Origin: Clostridium fessum
Lineage (GTDB): Bacteria > Bacillota > Clostridia > Lachnospirales > Lachnospiraceae
DNA length: 64,000 nucleotides
Direction of reading: 5' to 3'
Assembly (NCBI RefSeq): GCF_003024715.1
Contig: NZ_PYLO01000005.1
Span: 174,673-238,672, forward strand
A program made the translations under genes and the position numbers. This document shows positions 9,068 to 17,431 of the stretch, piece after piece; within the stretch, counting starts at the first letter, position 1; the number at the start of each line of letters is the position of its first letter. The notes under the pieces are model-generated. The model made no database searches and was not told the origin of the DNA. It saw nothing but the letters and a program-made list of their open reading frames with translations.

Positions 9068-9856
9068 TTAAATATACAGTATAAAACGATCCTGATTTTT
9101 CATAAAACACAGGGTTCCGACAATCAAAACGCCCAAGGCAACCAGACTCCCCTGCAGTATCATCCCCCATTCCGGCAGCTGCTGCATCAATACAACCGTT
9201 CTAAACTGGGTAATATACGAATAAAGAGGATTAAATGTCATAATCCCCCACCGTATTCCTTCCGGAAGCTGATTGATCGGATAAAAAATAGGTGTCAGAT
9301 ACATCCATCCCGTCATAAAAGCTGCATATATATACTGAACATCTCTGAAAAACACGGTTGCCTGCGACAAAAACAAACCAATTCCTGTACTAAATACATA
9401 TACCTGTAAAATAATGACCGGAATAAAAAGCATATACCAATTTAAAGGAACTCTGCATACAAGCAGGACAATCAGCATAGCTCCCAATGAAAACAGCATA
9501 TTCACACAGGAACTCGTGACTTTAGAAAGTGTAAAAATATATTTAGGCACATATGTCTTTTTCAGCAGTGATGCATTGCCTGTGATAGACCACATTGCCT
9601 GATTGGTTGATTCTGATACGAAATTAAATACAGTCTGACCAATAATCAGATAAACCGGATAATCCTGAATATCAAAGCGGAACATATTGGAAAAAACAAT
9701 TACCATAATCATCATGATCATTAAGGGATTTAAAATACTCCACAAATACCCCAAAAAACTTCTTCGATATTTCAGTTTGACATCTCGTTCAACTAATTGC
9801 TGCAAAAGATTTCTATAGCTATATAATCCATTTAATCTTTGTCCCAATCGACCCAT
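9068..9856 (-). CDS. ABC transporter permease for polysaccharide export (Wzm/TagG type)
   Basis: A 262-residue ABC-2 family permease with about six membrane helices. The N-terminal amphipathic LLQQLVERDVKLKYRRSFLGYLWSILNP block is the family hallmark (interface helix contacting the ATPase); the later VQYIYAAFMTGWMYLTPIFYP segment is also conserved. Together with the ATPase at 8300-9043 it forms the exporter. No Wzx flippase or Wzy polymerase is present in the window, so an ABC-dependent polysaccharide pathway is the best reading. AGGAG lies upstream of the ATG; the gap to the previous gene is two bases, indicating co-translation. Confidence 0.92.
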   Translation of the reverse strand: MGRLGQRLNGLYSYRNLLQQLVERDVKLKYRRSFLGYLWSILNPLMIMMIMVIVFSNMFRFDIQDYPVYLIIGQTVFNFVSESTNQAMWSITGNASLLKKTYVPKYIFTLSKVTSSCVNMLFSLGAMLIVLLVCRVPLNWYMLFIPVIILQVYVFSTGIGLFLSQATVFFRDVQYIYAAFMTGWMYLTPIFYPINQLPEGIRWGIMTFNPLYSYITQFRTVVLMQQLPEWGMILQGSLVALGVLIVGTLCFMKNQDRFILYI

Positions 9857-9858
9857 TT

Positions 9859-11019
9859 TTAAAAGCTCCTATTCATCTTACTAAGCGCCCATACCGCCGC
9901 CCGGTACAGCCCATACCGGCTTACCCGCAGCAGCTTCACCGCCTTATTTCGGTTCGCATGGTAAATCTCCGGATAGTCCCGAAGTAATTCATCTTCAAAC
10001 TGCATCAATGCATGCTTTACTTCCTTGTCGGCCGGAAGGCTCAGAAGTATCTTCACTCTCCCAGCTGCCACCCTGGCGATTCCATTTTCAAGATACTGTA
10101 GCTTTTCCTGAGTGCATGAAATCTTCTTTCCGTCTTTTCCGGTAAGTGTTCCGCCCTGATACAGGCGGTAAAAGGACAGCAATGATTCCATCTCTCGGTC
10201 ATAATTTTCCTTATTCCTGATCATCTTCTCCGGGCTGACACTCTGTCCTTCCCGACCGATCCGATATTGATACACAAAATCCGGGATAAAGGATACGGTT
10301 TTGACCCACGGAATCGGATACAAAATGTATTCGGCATCAACGTAATAGCAGTGTTCATCGATCGAAAGCGGCATTTTCCGCAGGATCTCTGTTTTCCATG
10401 TGATTCCATGCATTTTCATGTAAATCTGGTCTGCGATTCCATCGAATTCATAGGAAATCCCATATTTCACCCCTGAAAATGGTTCCGGAATTTCTGCTTT
10501 TTTCGGAAAGGAGCTTTCCTCTCCGCTTCCGTTTTCAAATCGCCAGTAGAAACCGCTGACCAGCACATCATCCCGACAGTTTTTCAGCGCAGCAATCAGA
10601 TGATCCAATGCCTCCGGATCCACCCAGTCATCGGCATCGACTACTTTCATATATCGCCCCAATGCATTCTGGATGCCGCAGTTGATCCCAGATCCATGAC
10701 CGCCATTTTCTTTATGAATGACACGGACAACGGTCGGATAGCGCTCCGCATATTGATCGGCAATCGCACCGGTTTGATCCCTTGATCCATCGTCTATAAT
10801 CAATATTTCCATGTATTCGGACCAATCCATACCTGGTTGAAAATCAGGCATTCTTGCTGATACGGTTTGAATGTTTGATTCCGTTTCATTTCCTGTCCAG
10901 CTCTGATTTTTCTTTTTCAAATCCCGGTCTCTGCACCCTGCGCACAGTGAATCCAGGGTATATGTGATATATTTTTCTGCGTTATACGCCGGGATGACGA
11001 CTGTCAGAAGCTTTTCCAT
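9859..11019 (-). CDS. GT2 family glycosyltransferase
   Basis: A 386-residue GT-A glycosyltransferase. N-terminal LTVVIPAYNAEKYI, a donor-site IDDGSRDQT and the metal-site VDADDWVDPE are visible. An unusual insertion of about 35 charged residues (about 30-65) separates the first strand-helix unit from IDDGS. The last 80 residues are basic and may contact the membrane. Its 5' end overlaps the 3' end of the priming transferase gene by 38 bases, so the two are translationally coupled. It may therefore be the enzyme adding the second sugar, but this is inference from gene order. Confidence 0.85.
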   Translation of the reverse strand: MEKLLTVVIPAYNAEKYITYTLDSLCAGCRDRDLKKKNQSWTGNETESNIQTVSARMPDFQPGMDWSEYMEILIIDDGSRDQTGAIADQYAERYPTVVRVIHKENGGHGSGINCGIQNALGRYMKVVDADDWVDPEALDHLIAALKNCRDDVLVSGFYWRFENGSGEESSFPKKAEIPEPFSGVKYGISYEFDGIADQIYMKMHGITWKTEILRKMPLSIDEHCYYVDAEYILYPIPWVKTVSFIPDFVYQYRIGREGQSVSPEKMIRNKENYDREMESLLSFYRLYQGGTLTGKDGKKISCTQEKLQYLENGIARVAAGRVKILLSLPADKEVKHALMQFEDELLRDYPEIYHANRNKAVKLLRVSRYGLYRAAVWALSKMNRSF

Positions 11020-12352
11020 TGTCTGCGACTCCTTCCGTACTCTCTTTGAGCATCATGATCTTCGGTGTCATCAGGATGAGCTTCAGGTCAAGAAGCAGAG
11101 AGTAATTTCGTATGTAAGTCAAATCCAGTTTCAGTTTGTCATAGGACGTTGTATTGTATTTTCCATAGACCTGCGCATATCCGGTCAGTCCGGCTTTCAT
11201 CTTTAAGCGGTAGCAGAATTCCGGGATTTCTTTCTCGATCTCCGCCGCCAGCTCCGGGCGTTCCGGACGCGGTCCTACGATCGACATTTCACCTTTCCAG
11301 ATATTGAAAAGCTGCGGCAGCTCGTCCAGGCGAGTTCTCCGAAGAAAATGTCCCACCGGCAGGATCCGATCATCGTGTTCCGCTGCCAGTCTCGCCCCGG
11401 TTTTTGCCTCCGCGTTCTGGATCATCGTCCGAAATTTGCAGATCTGAAATTCTTTTCCGCCCTCTGTGAGACGGGTCTGCTTGTAAAAGACCGGACCGCG
11501 GTCGGTCAGGTAGATCGACAGCGCCACCAGAAGAAAGAATGGAGATAATACCACGATTCCGATGCTCGAACAGATGAAATCCATCGCCCGCTTAATAAAT
11601 CGCTGAAGATCCGATATGCCATCATTTCTCGATAATAGCAGAGGACTGTCAAAGATATCTAATTCCTGGGAAGTCCGGATCAGAATGTCCGATAATTTCG
11701 GCACCGTGTAGGTCCGGATATCCTGCTCAAAACATTTCTTTAAAAGCGCATTTCGATCCTTCGCCGGAATATCTCCGATAATCAGGGCATCATATTTTTT
11801 CGCCTCTTCGAGAATGGCTTTTATGCCGACGCCGATATGAATCGCCGTTTCCAGATAATACTTGTCCTCTCTGGAATGAATCTTTTCCATCAGGTGAAAG
11901 GCCGGACGGTCTCCGCATACCAAAAGCATCCTTCTTGGCGGAAACAGAATCCTGTATATCTGCTGAAACAGGAACGTCCAGATCAGTGCAATCAAAAGCT
12001 GGACAACCGTCATCCCAAGCAGTATCCGGGGATCATGAAATTTTTTATCTAACAGAGAAATCTGAATATACGTAATCAGATTTAAAAGTCCGATCGAAAG
12101 GATCTGAGAACAGAGCAGATTTCCTTTTTTCAGGTATCCGATCCGGAATCCCCCGTAAGTCAGCAGGAAAAATAGTAATAGTCCCGCATACAGGGCGATC
12201 ATCAGCCAGTTTCCTCTTCTCCAGAACGGAAATTCGATCATTTTGTTGAAATATCCGTTCCAGACATATCCATAAGCGCCAACTTCTGCCCCCATCAGGA
12301 GCAGCGCACCTATCAGACGGAACAGTCGTTTGAATGGTTCATATTGTCTCAA
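10982..12352 (-). CDS. Polyprenyl-phosphate sugar-1-phosphate transferase (WbaP/CpsE family)
   Basis: A 456-residue priming enzyme that transfers a sugar-1-phosphate from an NDP-sugar to undecaprenyl phosphate, starting repeat-unit assembly. The first half holds four to five membrane helices and a CoA-binding-like domain. The C-terminal bacterial sugar-transferase domain (about 250-440) has the membrane re-entrant helix then YKQTRLTEGGKEFQICKFRT, the LRRTRLDELPQLFN catalytic Asp-Glu pair and the SIVGPRPERPE loop. The start is a TTG at 12350-12352 with GAGGAAC about five bases upstream; no better ATG is in frame. Sugar specificity (glucose, galactose and others) is not readable. Confidence 0.9.
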   Translation of the reverse strand: MRQYEPFKRLFRLIGALLLMGAEVGAYGYVWNGYFNKMIEFPFWRRGNWLMIALYAGLLLFFLLTYGGFRIGYLKKGNLLCSQILSIGLLNLITYIQISLLDKKFHDPRILLGMTVVQLLIALIWTFLFQQIYRILFPPRRMLLVCGDRPAFHLMEKIHSREDKYYLETAIHIGVGIKAILEEAKKYDALIIGDIPAKDRNALLKKCFEQDIRTYTVPKLSDILIRTSQELDIFDSPLLLSRNDGISDLQRFIKRAMDFICSSIGIVVLSPFFLLVALSIYLTDRGPVFYKQTRLTEGGKEFQICKFRTMIQNAEAKTGARLAAEHDDRILPVGHFLRRTRLDELPQLFNIWKGEMSIVGPRPERPELAAEIEKEIPEFCYRLKMKAGLTGYAQVYGKYNTTSYDKLKLDLTYIRNYSLLLDLKLILMTPKIMMLKESTEGVADNGKASDSRHPGV

Positions 12353-12452
12353 AATAGTTCCTCTTCTTTTTGTTTTTATTCAGGCCGAACTCCCCAGAAC
12401 CCAACATGTAATTCTATTCCAGGTAATCTGCCTGTTTCTTTTTATAGGAACA

Positions 12453-13448
12453 CTAAGCATCCTCTGAAAGCGTTCCTCTCAATTTTTTCTGATAGAGTAT
12501 TCCACGCACGGATGCCGGAATCAGACTTGCAGTAACGCGGATCACGCAGTTTCGCAGATACTCTCTTCTATTTAAAAATCCACTTTTAAAAAACGTTTTC
12601 TGCAGATTCAGAGCGGCCCTGGCATAGGACAGACCGCCGCGGCGTTTGATCATCCCATTATCCGTCCTCGCATACACCAGAATATCCGGAAGATTTTCTG
12701 CTTTATATCCTGCCTGCAAAAGGCGGACCCACAATTCATAGTCCTCCGCCCCCGGAACCGGATGATAGTTTCCCACCGCCAGCACAGCTGAACGCCGCAT
12801 CATGACGGCCATATGGTTCATCGGATTGCGCTTTCTGGCAAACGTTAAAATTTCTTTATATTGGCAGGGAAGTGACCGAATTCCAGTGATTCTGCCCGGC
12901 GGAAACAATTTTCCATTCATCCCACTTCCAATTTCACCTCTATCTGGCGCATTTAGGTTATCTACATTTTCCTGTTCTGGCACTTCTGCTGCGGCAAATT
13001 CTGCAATTTTTCCGCTCAGAAGTCCGAGTTTCCCCTGTTCTGCTTTCTTTCCCAGCAATTTGCCCGCTGCTTCTTCTGCATATCGTTTCAGCTGCTTTTC
13101 ACAGCGATCCGGACAGGCAATATCATCACTGTCCATGCGGGCGATCCATTCATTTCGGCACGCTTCTACACCTGCTGCCAGCGCCCGTGCGATTCCGCCG
13201 CATACAGGAAGGCGAAGCACCTGCAGAACTCCCGGCCATTCCCGGTCAATCGTCTGGATCGTTTCATCCAACACTGGTGTCAACGGTCCATCGCATACCA
13301 GGACAAATTCATCTGGAGGAATCGTCTGATTCATCATGCTGGCTGCCGCCTGATAGAAATACGCTGGATTTTCTTTGTGATATACCGGCATCAGAACCGA
13401 ATATTTCATACACTCATACTCATTATTCTGCTGCCAGCTTTGTTCCAT
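12453..13448 (-). CDS. GT2 family glycosyltransferase
   Basis: Encodes about 331 residues with a GT2 core: YSVLMPVYHKENPAYF, then VCDGPLT in the donor-site position, and ARMDSDDIACPDR carrying the metal motif. A segment of about 60 residues between the donor and acceptor halves is poorly conserved-looking and Gly/Glu/Pro-rich. The later PVPGAEDYELWVRLLQAGYK block is typical of GT2 acceptor domains. I place the start at the ATG at 13446-13448, preceded by GGAG; an upstream ATG at 13463 lacks a ribosome site, and a third ATG at 13409 begins right at the conserved core. The start overlaps the end of loaP. Confidence 0.82.
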   Translation of the reverse strand: MEQSWQQNNEYECMKYSVLMPVYHKENPAYFYQAAASMMNQTIPPDEFVLVCDGPLTPVLDETIQTIDREWPGVLQVLRLPVCGGIARALAAGVEACRNEWIARMDSDDIACPDRCEKQLKRYAEEAAGKLLGKKAEQGKLGLLSGKIAEFAAAEVPEQENVDNLNAPDRGEIGSGMNGKLFPPGRITGIRSLPCQYKEILTFARKRNPMNHMAVMMRRSAVLAVGNYHPVPGAEDYELWVRLLQAGYKAENLPDILVYARTDNGMIKRRGGLSYARAALNLQKTFFKSGFLNRREYLRNCVIRVTASLIPASVRGILYQKKLRGTLSEDA

Positions 13449-14118
13449 CGTTCTCCGCTCCATGTAATCTTGTTATCTTTTTTGATGGGTTCTTTCCAGA
13501 GACCGATACCCGGCTAAAATCGTTTTCCTGGAAATCTCCTGAAAGATTTTTAGGGTTCAGGGGTCCTTTCTTTGGGAAAACTGCCTCCGGATCATCTTCC
13601 ATCCGGATTGCCAGCTCTACCTGTCGTGCTTCGTTCAGCAGTTCTGCCTGAATCGTCACGATTCGTTTCCGCAGCCGCTTCCGGATGATCTTTGGCAGCA
13701 TCTCACCAAGCACTCCTTCCGCCCATTCGATCTCCCCCGCGTCATTTGCCCGCACCAGAAACCGCCGGACGGTGTGAGAAGAATCCTCCCGAAGAAGTTC
13801 TTTCAGAAATTTCTCTTCCTCTTTTTTTAAGGGGACTGCCGTTCCATATAGATGCGCTTCCGAACCAGCATTCAGAAATCGAACCAGCCCCGCCAGACAT
13901 TTCACTCCGTCTTCCAAAACCGGCTCATCCGCCGTGTCCACAAACACATAGCCCGGAAACATGACTTCCGTATCTACATAGTAGACACCGCCCATCCGCC
14001 AGGTCCGTTCTTTGGACAACACAAAACAAGGCTTTTCAGCCTTATCCCGATAAAAATGATTCAGTTTTTCTGCCGCTTCTGCCTCGCGTCCCACAGGTGT
14101 CTGCACCACGTACCACAT
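13423..14118 (-). CDS. loaP: Processive antiterminator LoaP (NusG paralogue)
   Basis: A 231-residue specialised NusG paralogue. The first about 115 residues form the NGN domain that binds RNA polymerase: WYVVQTPVGREAEAAEKLN at the start and MFPGYVFVDT in the centre are both NusG hallmarks. The rest diverges from housekeeping NusG, with a basic KIIRKRLRKRIVTIQAELL helix-rich segment in place of a clear KOW, and a long hydrophilic tail. In Firmicutes, LoaP sits at the head of long polysaccharide or antibiotic operons and allows polymerase to read through terminators, using an RNA hairpin in the leader. Here it is the first gene of a minus-strand operon of about 14 kb, just downstream of the inverted-repeat switch. 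GGGAG precedes the ATG. Confidence 0.88.
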   Translation of the reverse strand: MWYVVQTPVGREAEAAEKLNHFYRDKAEKPCFVLSKERTWRMGGVYYVDTEVMFPGYVFVDTADEPVLEDGVKCLAGLVRFLNAGSEAHLYGTAVPLKKEEEKFLKELLREDSSHTVRRFLVRANDAGEIEWAEGVLGEMLPKIIRKRLRKRIVTIQAELLNEARQVELAIRMEDDPEAVFPKKGPLNPKNLSGDFQENDFSRVSVSGKNPSKKITRLHGAENDGTKLAAE

Positions 14119-14147
14119 ACAGGCGTTCTCCCTTTCATGTTTGCGAT

Positions 14148-14176
14148 TTTCGCAGAATATCTAGTTCTGCGAAAAT
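14148..14176. repeat. Left 29-bp inverted repeat of putative promoter switch
   Basis: Perfect inverted copy of 14357-14385. Each copy is itself a near-palindrome: a 10-bp arm TTTCGCAGAA, an asymmetric 7-bp core TATCTAG, and the arm TTCTGCGAAA. The core is what gives each site direction, as in site-specific recombinase substrates. It lies in the loaP 5' leader, about 30 bases before the start codon, so it would also form a hairpin in the transcript. Confidence 0.85.
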
Positions 14177-14356
14177 AAAAGGTTTTATATGCAGAACCCA
14201 AATGCCGTATTGACAAAAACTTCAAAAGCAAAGGGAAATATTATATGAGAATTTCAGAAATTTTTGTTCAGAAATGACGACTTAATAATTTCATAAGAGA
14301 TTCTTGGGAGAAACTTCTATTGAATTAACCTTGAAAGTATCGTATAATGATTGAAG
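14177..14356. other. Putative invertible promoter segment (180 bp)
   Basis: AT-rich, non-coding DNA between two perfect 29-bp inverted repeats. It contains one good sigma-A promoter, on the plus strand at 14320-14348 and therefore facing away from the polysaccharide operon. Minus-strand TATAAT-like sequence near 14239 has no acceptable -35. After inversion the promoter would sit with its -10 at about 14185-14190, reading into loaP. The arrangement matches invertible promoters known upstream of surface-polysaccharide loci in gut bacteria. No recombinase gene is adjacent, so it would have to act in trans. Confidence 0.72.
14320..14348 (+). promoter_or_regulatory. Promoter inside the invertible segment, currently facing right
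   Basis: TTGAAT (14320-14325), 17-base spacer, TATAAT (14343-14348). The -10 is a perfect match and the spacing is optimal. As sequenced it transcribes toward the hairpin terminator at 14549-14593 and away from loaP. Its -10 ends eight bases before the right repeat, so after inversion transcription would start at or inside the left repeat. Confidence 0.68.
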
Positions 14357-14385
14357 ATTTTCGCAGAACTAGATATTCTGCGAAA
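14357..14385. repeat. Right 29-bp inverted repeat of putative promoter switch
   Basis: Exact reverse complement of 14148-14176, with the core read as CTAGATA. Opposed core orientation means recombination between the sites would invert, not delete, the intervening 180 bp. Confidence 0.85.
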
Positions 14386-14548
14386 TTTTTTATTCTGTTT
14401 TTTTCAGCTACAAGCTATTATGTTGCATTTATGATATAAGATTTATCTTTTGAATTGGTAGACTTTTTAGACAATTTCATCGAACGATAGTACTCCACGC
14501 CTTCGCTCTCTCCCAGAAGCTTCATGTGGAATGTTTCGTATAGACAGC

Positions 14549-14593
14549 AAAAAAGCATTCCAAATGAGTTTTTCCTCATCAAGAATGCTTTTT
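14549..14593. terminator. Bidirectional hairpin terminator right of the switch
   Basis: An 11-bp stem AAAAAGCATTC / GAATGCTTTTT (14550-14560 and 14583-14593) with an inner ATGAG/CTCAT stem and flanking A and T runs. It would stop transcription from the rightward-facing switch promoter before it runs antisense into leuS. Confidence 0.75.
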
Positions 14594-14652
14594 GCATTCA
14601 GGGCTGATTGAAATGCCGAATTGTCCAGGTTGACAAATATTCCCATATTCAA
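14590..14652 (-). pseudogene. N-terminal remnant of an AAA-ATPase-like/PD-(D/E)XK gene
   Basis: The first about 21 codons (MNMGIFVNLDNSAFQSALN) resemble the start of AAA-ATPase-like family proteins (PF09820 with a DUF1703 nuclease-like tail), whose usual beginning is MGIxxNPxNxxFQxxxNS. Past codon 21 the frame runs on to a stop at 14467, but that DNA is the terminator hairpin and does not look coding. Full-length members exceed 500 residues, so this is a leftover fragment beside the switch. Confidence 0.45.
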
Positions 14653-14705
14653 TTTAATTTTATCATTTAAGAAATCAAATAGCAGGCACGTGAAAAAGGA
14701 GCGGG

Positions 14706-14753
14706 CAAAAAAACAGCGGCCACACAGTTTTTCTCCCCTGTATAGCCGCTGAC
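14706..14753 (-). terminator. leuS rho-independent terminator
   Basis: On the minus strand a stem AGCGGC-TATACAG pairs with CTGTGTG-GCCGCT around a purine-rich loop and is followed by a run of seven T. It lies about 55 bases past the leuS stop. Confidence 0.85.
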
Positions 14754-14808
14754 CTTATCTGCATAGAAAAGTCACAGATTCTTCTGCTTCTTCCCATACC
14801 ATTTTTAT

Positions 14809-17220
14809 TTATTTCATAACAATATTCACAATCCGTCCCGGAACGTAAATTTCTTTTACGATATTTCCAGTCAGCTTGTCCTTGATAGCCTCTTTACCAG
14901 CGGCGATAGCATCTTCTTTGGAGATGTCTGCCGGTACGGTGATGGTCGCACGGACTCTGCCGTTGATCTGAACGGCTACCTCTTTCTCGTCATCCTTCAT
15001 CTTCTCTGCATCGCACTCCGGCCAGGAAGCATGGAAGACACTGTCGGTGCCGCCGAGCTCCTGCCACAGCTCTTCACCCAGATGCGGTGCGAACGGTGCC
15101 AGCAGGATAGTGAAGGTCTTGAGGGTTTCTTTGTCGATGCCACCCTCTTTCTTCGCCAGATCGATGAGCTTGTTGTTGTACTCCATGAAACCGGAGATAA
15201 CGGTATTCAGGCTGAACTGCTCGAAACGCTGCTCAATGTCGAATACCAGTTTGTGGCGCAGTTTAACCATTTCCTTGGTCTCTTTGATGTCTTTGTCCTT
15301 GCTGGTCATAACCAGGTTGTAGAAACGGTTCAGGAAACGGGATACGCCCTCGATACCGCGGTCATCCCACTCTGCATCCAGTTCCGGCGGTCCTACGAAA
15401 AGCTCATAGAGACGCAGAGAATCGCAGCCGTAGTCGCGTACCAGATCATCCGGGGATACGACATTTCCTTTCGACTTACTCATTTTGATACCATTCTTAC
15501 CAGTGATCATACCCTGGTTGAACAGCTTCTTGAACGGCTCGTCGAAGTCAATGACACCGATATCGCACAGGAACTTAGTGTAGAAACGGGAATACAACAG
15601 ATGCAGTACTGCATGTTCAACACCGCCGATGTACATATCAACCGGCAGATATTTGTCTGCTTTCTCACGGGATACCAGTTCTTTATCGTTCTTGTTATCT
15701 ACATAGCGCAGGAAGTACCAGGAAGATCCAGCCCACTGCGGCATGGTGTTTGTCTCACGTTTTGCCGGAGCGCCGCAGCACGGGCAGGTGGTGTTGACCC
15801 ACTCGTCGATGGCTGCCAGCGGGGATTCGCCGGTACCAGTCGGCTGATAGCTTTCTACCTCCGGAAGTTTTAACGGAAGCTGATCCTCCGGAACCGGTAC
15901 GTTGCCGCACTTCGGGCAGTGTACGATCGGGATCGGCTCGCCCCAGTAACGCTGACGGGAGAATACCCAGTCACGCAGCTTATAATTGACTCTCTTGTGA
16001 CCGATACCTCTCTTCTCAATCATTTCCGGCGCTTCTTTTTTCAGTACGGAAGATTCCATACCATTCCACTCGCCAGAGTTGATCATCGTGCCGGACGCCT
16101 CGGTATACGCCTCAGTCATGTTCTCGATCTCTTTGCCATCTTTTGCGATAACCTGGATGATCGGGATATTAAATTTCTTTGCAAACTCGAAGTCACGGTC
16201 ATCGTGTGCCGGTACGCACATGATAGCGCCGGTACCGTAGTCAGCTAATACATAATCAGACAGCCAGATCGGAACCTTCGCACCGTTGATCGGGTTGATT
16301 GCATAAGTTCCGGTAAATACGCCGGTCTTTTCCTTATCCTGCAGACGGTCTACGTTGGAACGCATGGATGAATCGAAAATGTATTTCTCTACTGCCTCGC
16401 GGGTCTCATCGGTTGCCAGGCTCTTTGCCATCGCGTGCTCCGGAGCCAGTACCATGAAAGTTGCACCGTACAGGGTGTCCGGGCGGGTGGTGTAAACGGT
16501 GATCTTCTCATCGCGTCCCTCTACGCCGAAATCAACCTCTGCACCGTAAGATTTACCGATCCAGTCAGTCTGCATCTTTTTAACCTTCTCCGGCCAGTCC
16601 AGTTTGTCCAGATCATTTAAGAGGCGGTCTGCGTACGCGGTAATCTTGAGCATCCACTGGCGCAGGTTTTTCTTGGTAACCGGGGTACCGCAGCGCTCAC
16701 AGCAGCCGTTGACAACTTCCTCGTTTGCCAGACCTGTCTTACAGGACGGGCACCAGTTGATCGGGAATTCTTTCTCGTATGCCAGGCCTTTTTTGAACAT
16801 CTGGACGAAGATCCACTGGGTCCATTTGTAGAATGCCGGATCTGTGGTATTTACTTCCATATCCCAGTCATAGATGGCTGCGATCTCGTTGATCTGACGT
16901 TTAATATTTTTAATGTTGGACTCGGTCGAGATAGCCGGGTGTACGCCCATCTTGATCGCGTAGTTCTCTGCCGGCAGACCAAATGCGTCCCAGCCCATCG
17001 GATGGATCACGTATTTGCCGCGCAGCAGCTGATAACGGCTCCATACATCTGAAATAACGTAGCCTCTCCAGTGACCAACGTGCAGACCACTTCCGGACGG
17101 ATATGGGAACATATCCAGGCAGTAATATTTTTCTTTCTTTCCATCGTTTACATTGATGGGATGTTTTTCCCAGTTCTCGCGCCATTTTTTCTCAATGGCG
17201 GTATGATTGTACTGTGACAT
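14809..17220 (-). CDS. leuS: Leucyl-tRNA synthetase
   Basis: An 803-residue class Ia aminoacyl-tRNA synthetase that charges tRNA-Leu. The HIGH-type motif appears in MFPYPSGSGLHVGHW (about residue 40-55), the zinc-binding-like CPSCKTGLANEEVV and CPKCGNVPVP segments are present, the CP1 editing domain lies in the middle, and KMSKSKGN is the ATP-site lysine motif. The C-terminal anticodon-binding domain is intact, ending in the usual small tail. The start is the ATG at 17218-17220 behind AGGAGG; reading further upstream would run into the T-box leader. The gene stands alone and is controlled by that leader. Confidence 0.97.
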   Translation of the reverse strand: MSQYNHTAIEKKWRENWEKHPINVNDGKKEKYYCLDMFPYPSGSGLHVGHWRGYVISDVWSRYQLLRGKYVIHPMGWDAFGLPAENYAIKMGVHPAISTESNIKNIKRQINEIAAIYDWDMEVNTTDPAFYKWTQWIFVQMFKKGLAYEKEFPINWCPSCKTGLANEEVVNGCCERCGTPVTKKNLRQWMLKITAYADRLLNDLDKLDWPEKVKKMQTDWIGKSYGAEVDFGVEGRDEKITVYTTRPDTLYGATFMVLAPEHAMAKSLATDETREAVEKYIFDSSMRSNVDRLQDKEKTGVFTGTYAINPINGAKVPIWLSDYVLADYGTGAIMCVPAHDDRDFEFAKKFNIPIIQVIAKDGKEIENMTEAYTEASGTMINSGEWNGMESSVLKKEAPEMIEKRGIGHKRVNYKLRDWVFSRQRYWGEPIPIVHCPKCGNVPVPEDQLPLKLPEVESYQPTGTGESPLAAIDEWVNTTCPCCGAPAKRETNTMPQWAGSSWYFLRYVDNKNDKELVSREKADKYLPVDMYIGGVEHAVLHLLYSRFYTKFLCDIGVIDFDEPFKKLFNQGMITGKNGIKMSKSKGNVVSPDDLVRDYGCDSLRLYELFVGPPELDAEWDDRGIEGVSRFLNRFYNLVMTSKDKDIKETKEMVKLRHKLVFDIEQRFEQFSLNTVISGFMEYNNKLIDLAKKEGGIDKETLKTFTILLAPFAPHLGEELWQELGGTDSVFHASWPECDAEKMKDDEKEVAVQINGRVRATITVPADISKEDAIAAGKEAIKDKLTGNIVKEIYVPGRIVNIVMK

Positions 17221-17385
17221 CTTTGTTCCTCCTGTTTTCTGCTTAACCCACGCTGATTTTTTGCTATTTCCTGTCAAAATCCGGCTCCAGTCTCTAAAAT
17301 GATGATTCATTATTGCAATCGACTGGTCCGTTGGCAGTTGCATAACATCCAACCCTTGCGGACATTCTTTCAATCCGGTAACGTC

Positions 17386-17431
17386 AAAAACGCCCTGCGT
17401 CTCTACATTACCTGTATAGAGACGCAGGGCG
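17386..17431 (-). terminator. T-box attenuator terminator
   Basis: A 15-bp perfect stem (CGCCCTGCGTCTCTA and its complement, 17391-17431) followed on the minus strand by five T. It competes with the antiterminator formed by the T-box sequence, so leuS is transcribed through only when leucyl-tRNA is uncharged. Confidence 0.92.

Noticed and set aside
14210..14243. TTGACA (14210) with a downstream TATTAT as a second promoter in the switch segment
   Set aside because: The spacing is about 23 bases, too long for a sigma-A promoter; the pair at 14320-14348 fits far better.
14467..14589. Continuation of the AAA-ATPase-like stub as a real 61-residue protein
   Set aside because: That DNA folds as a bidirectional terminator and the residues do not fit the family after position 21.
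15031..15873. Long plus-strand open frame of 280 codons inside leuS
   Set aside because: It is antisense to the conserved catalytic and editing parts of leuS, has no ribosome site and encodes no recognised motif.
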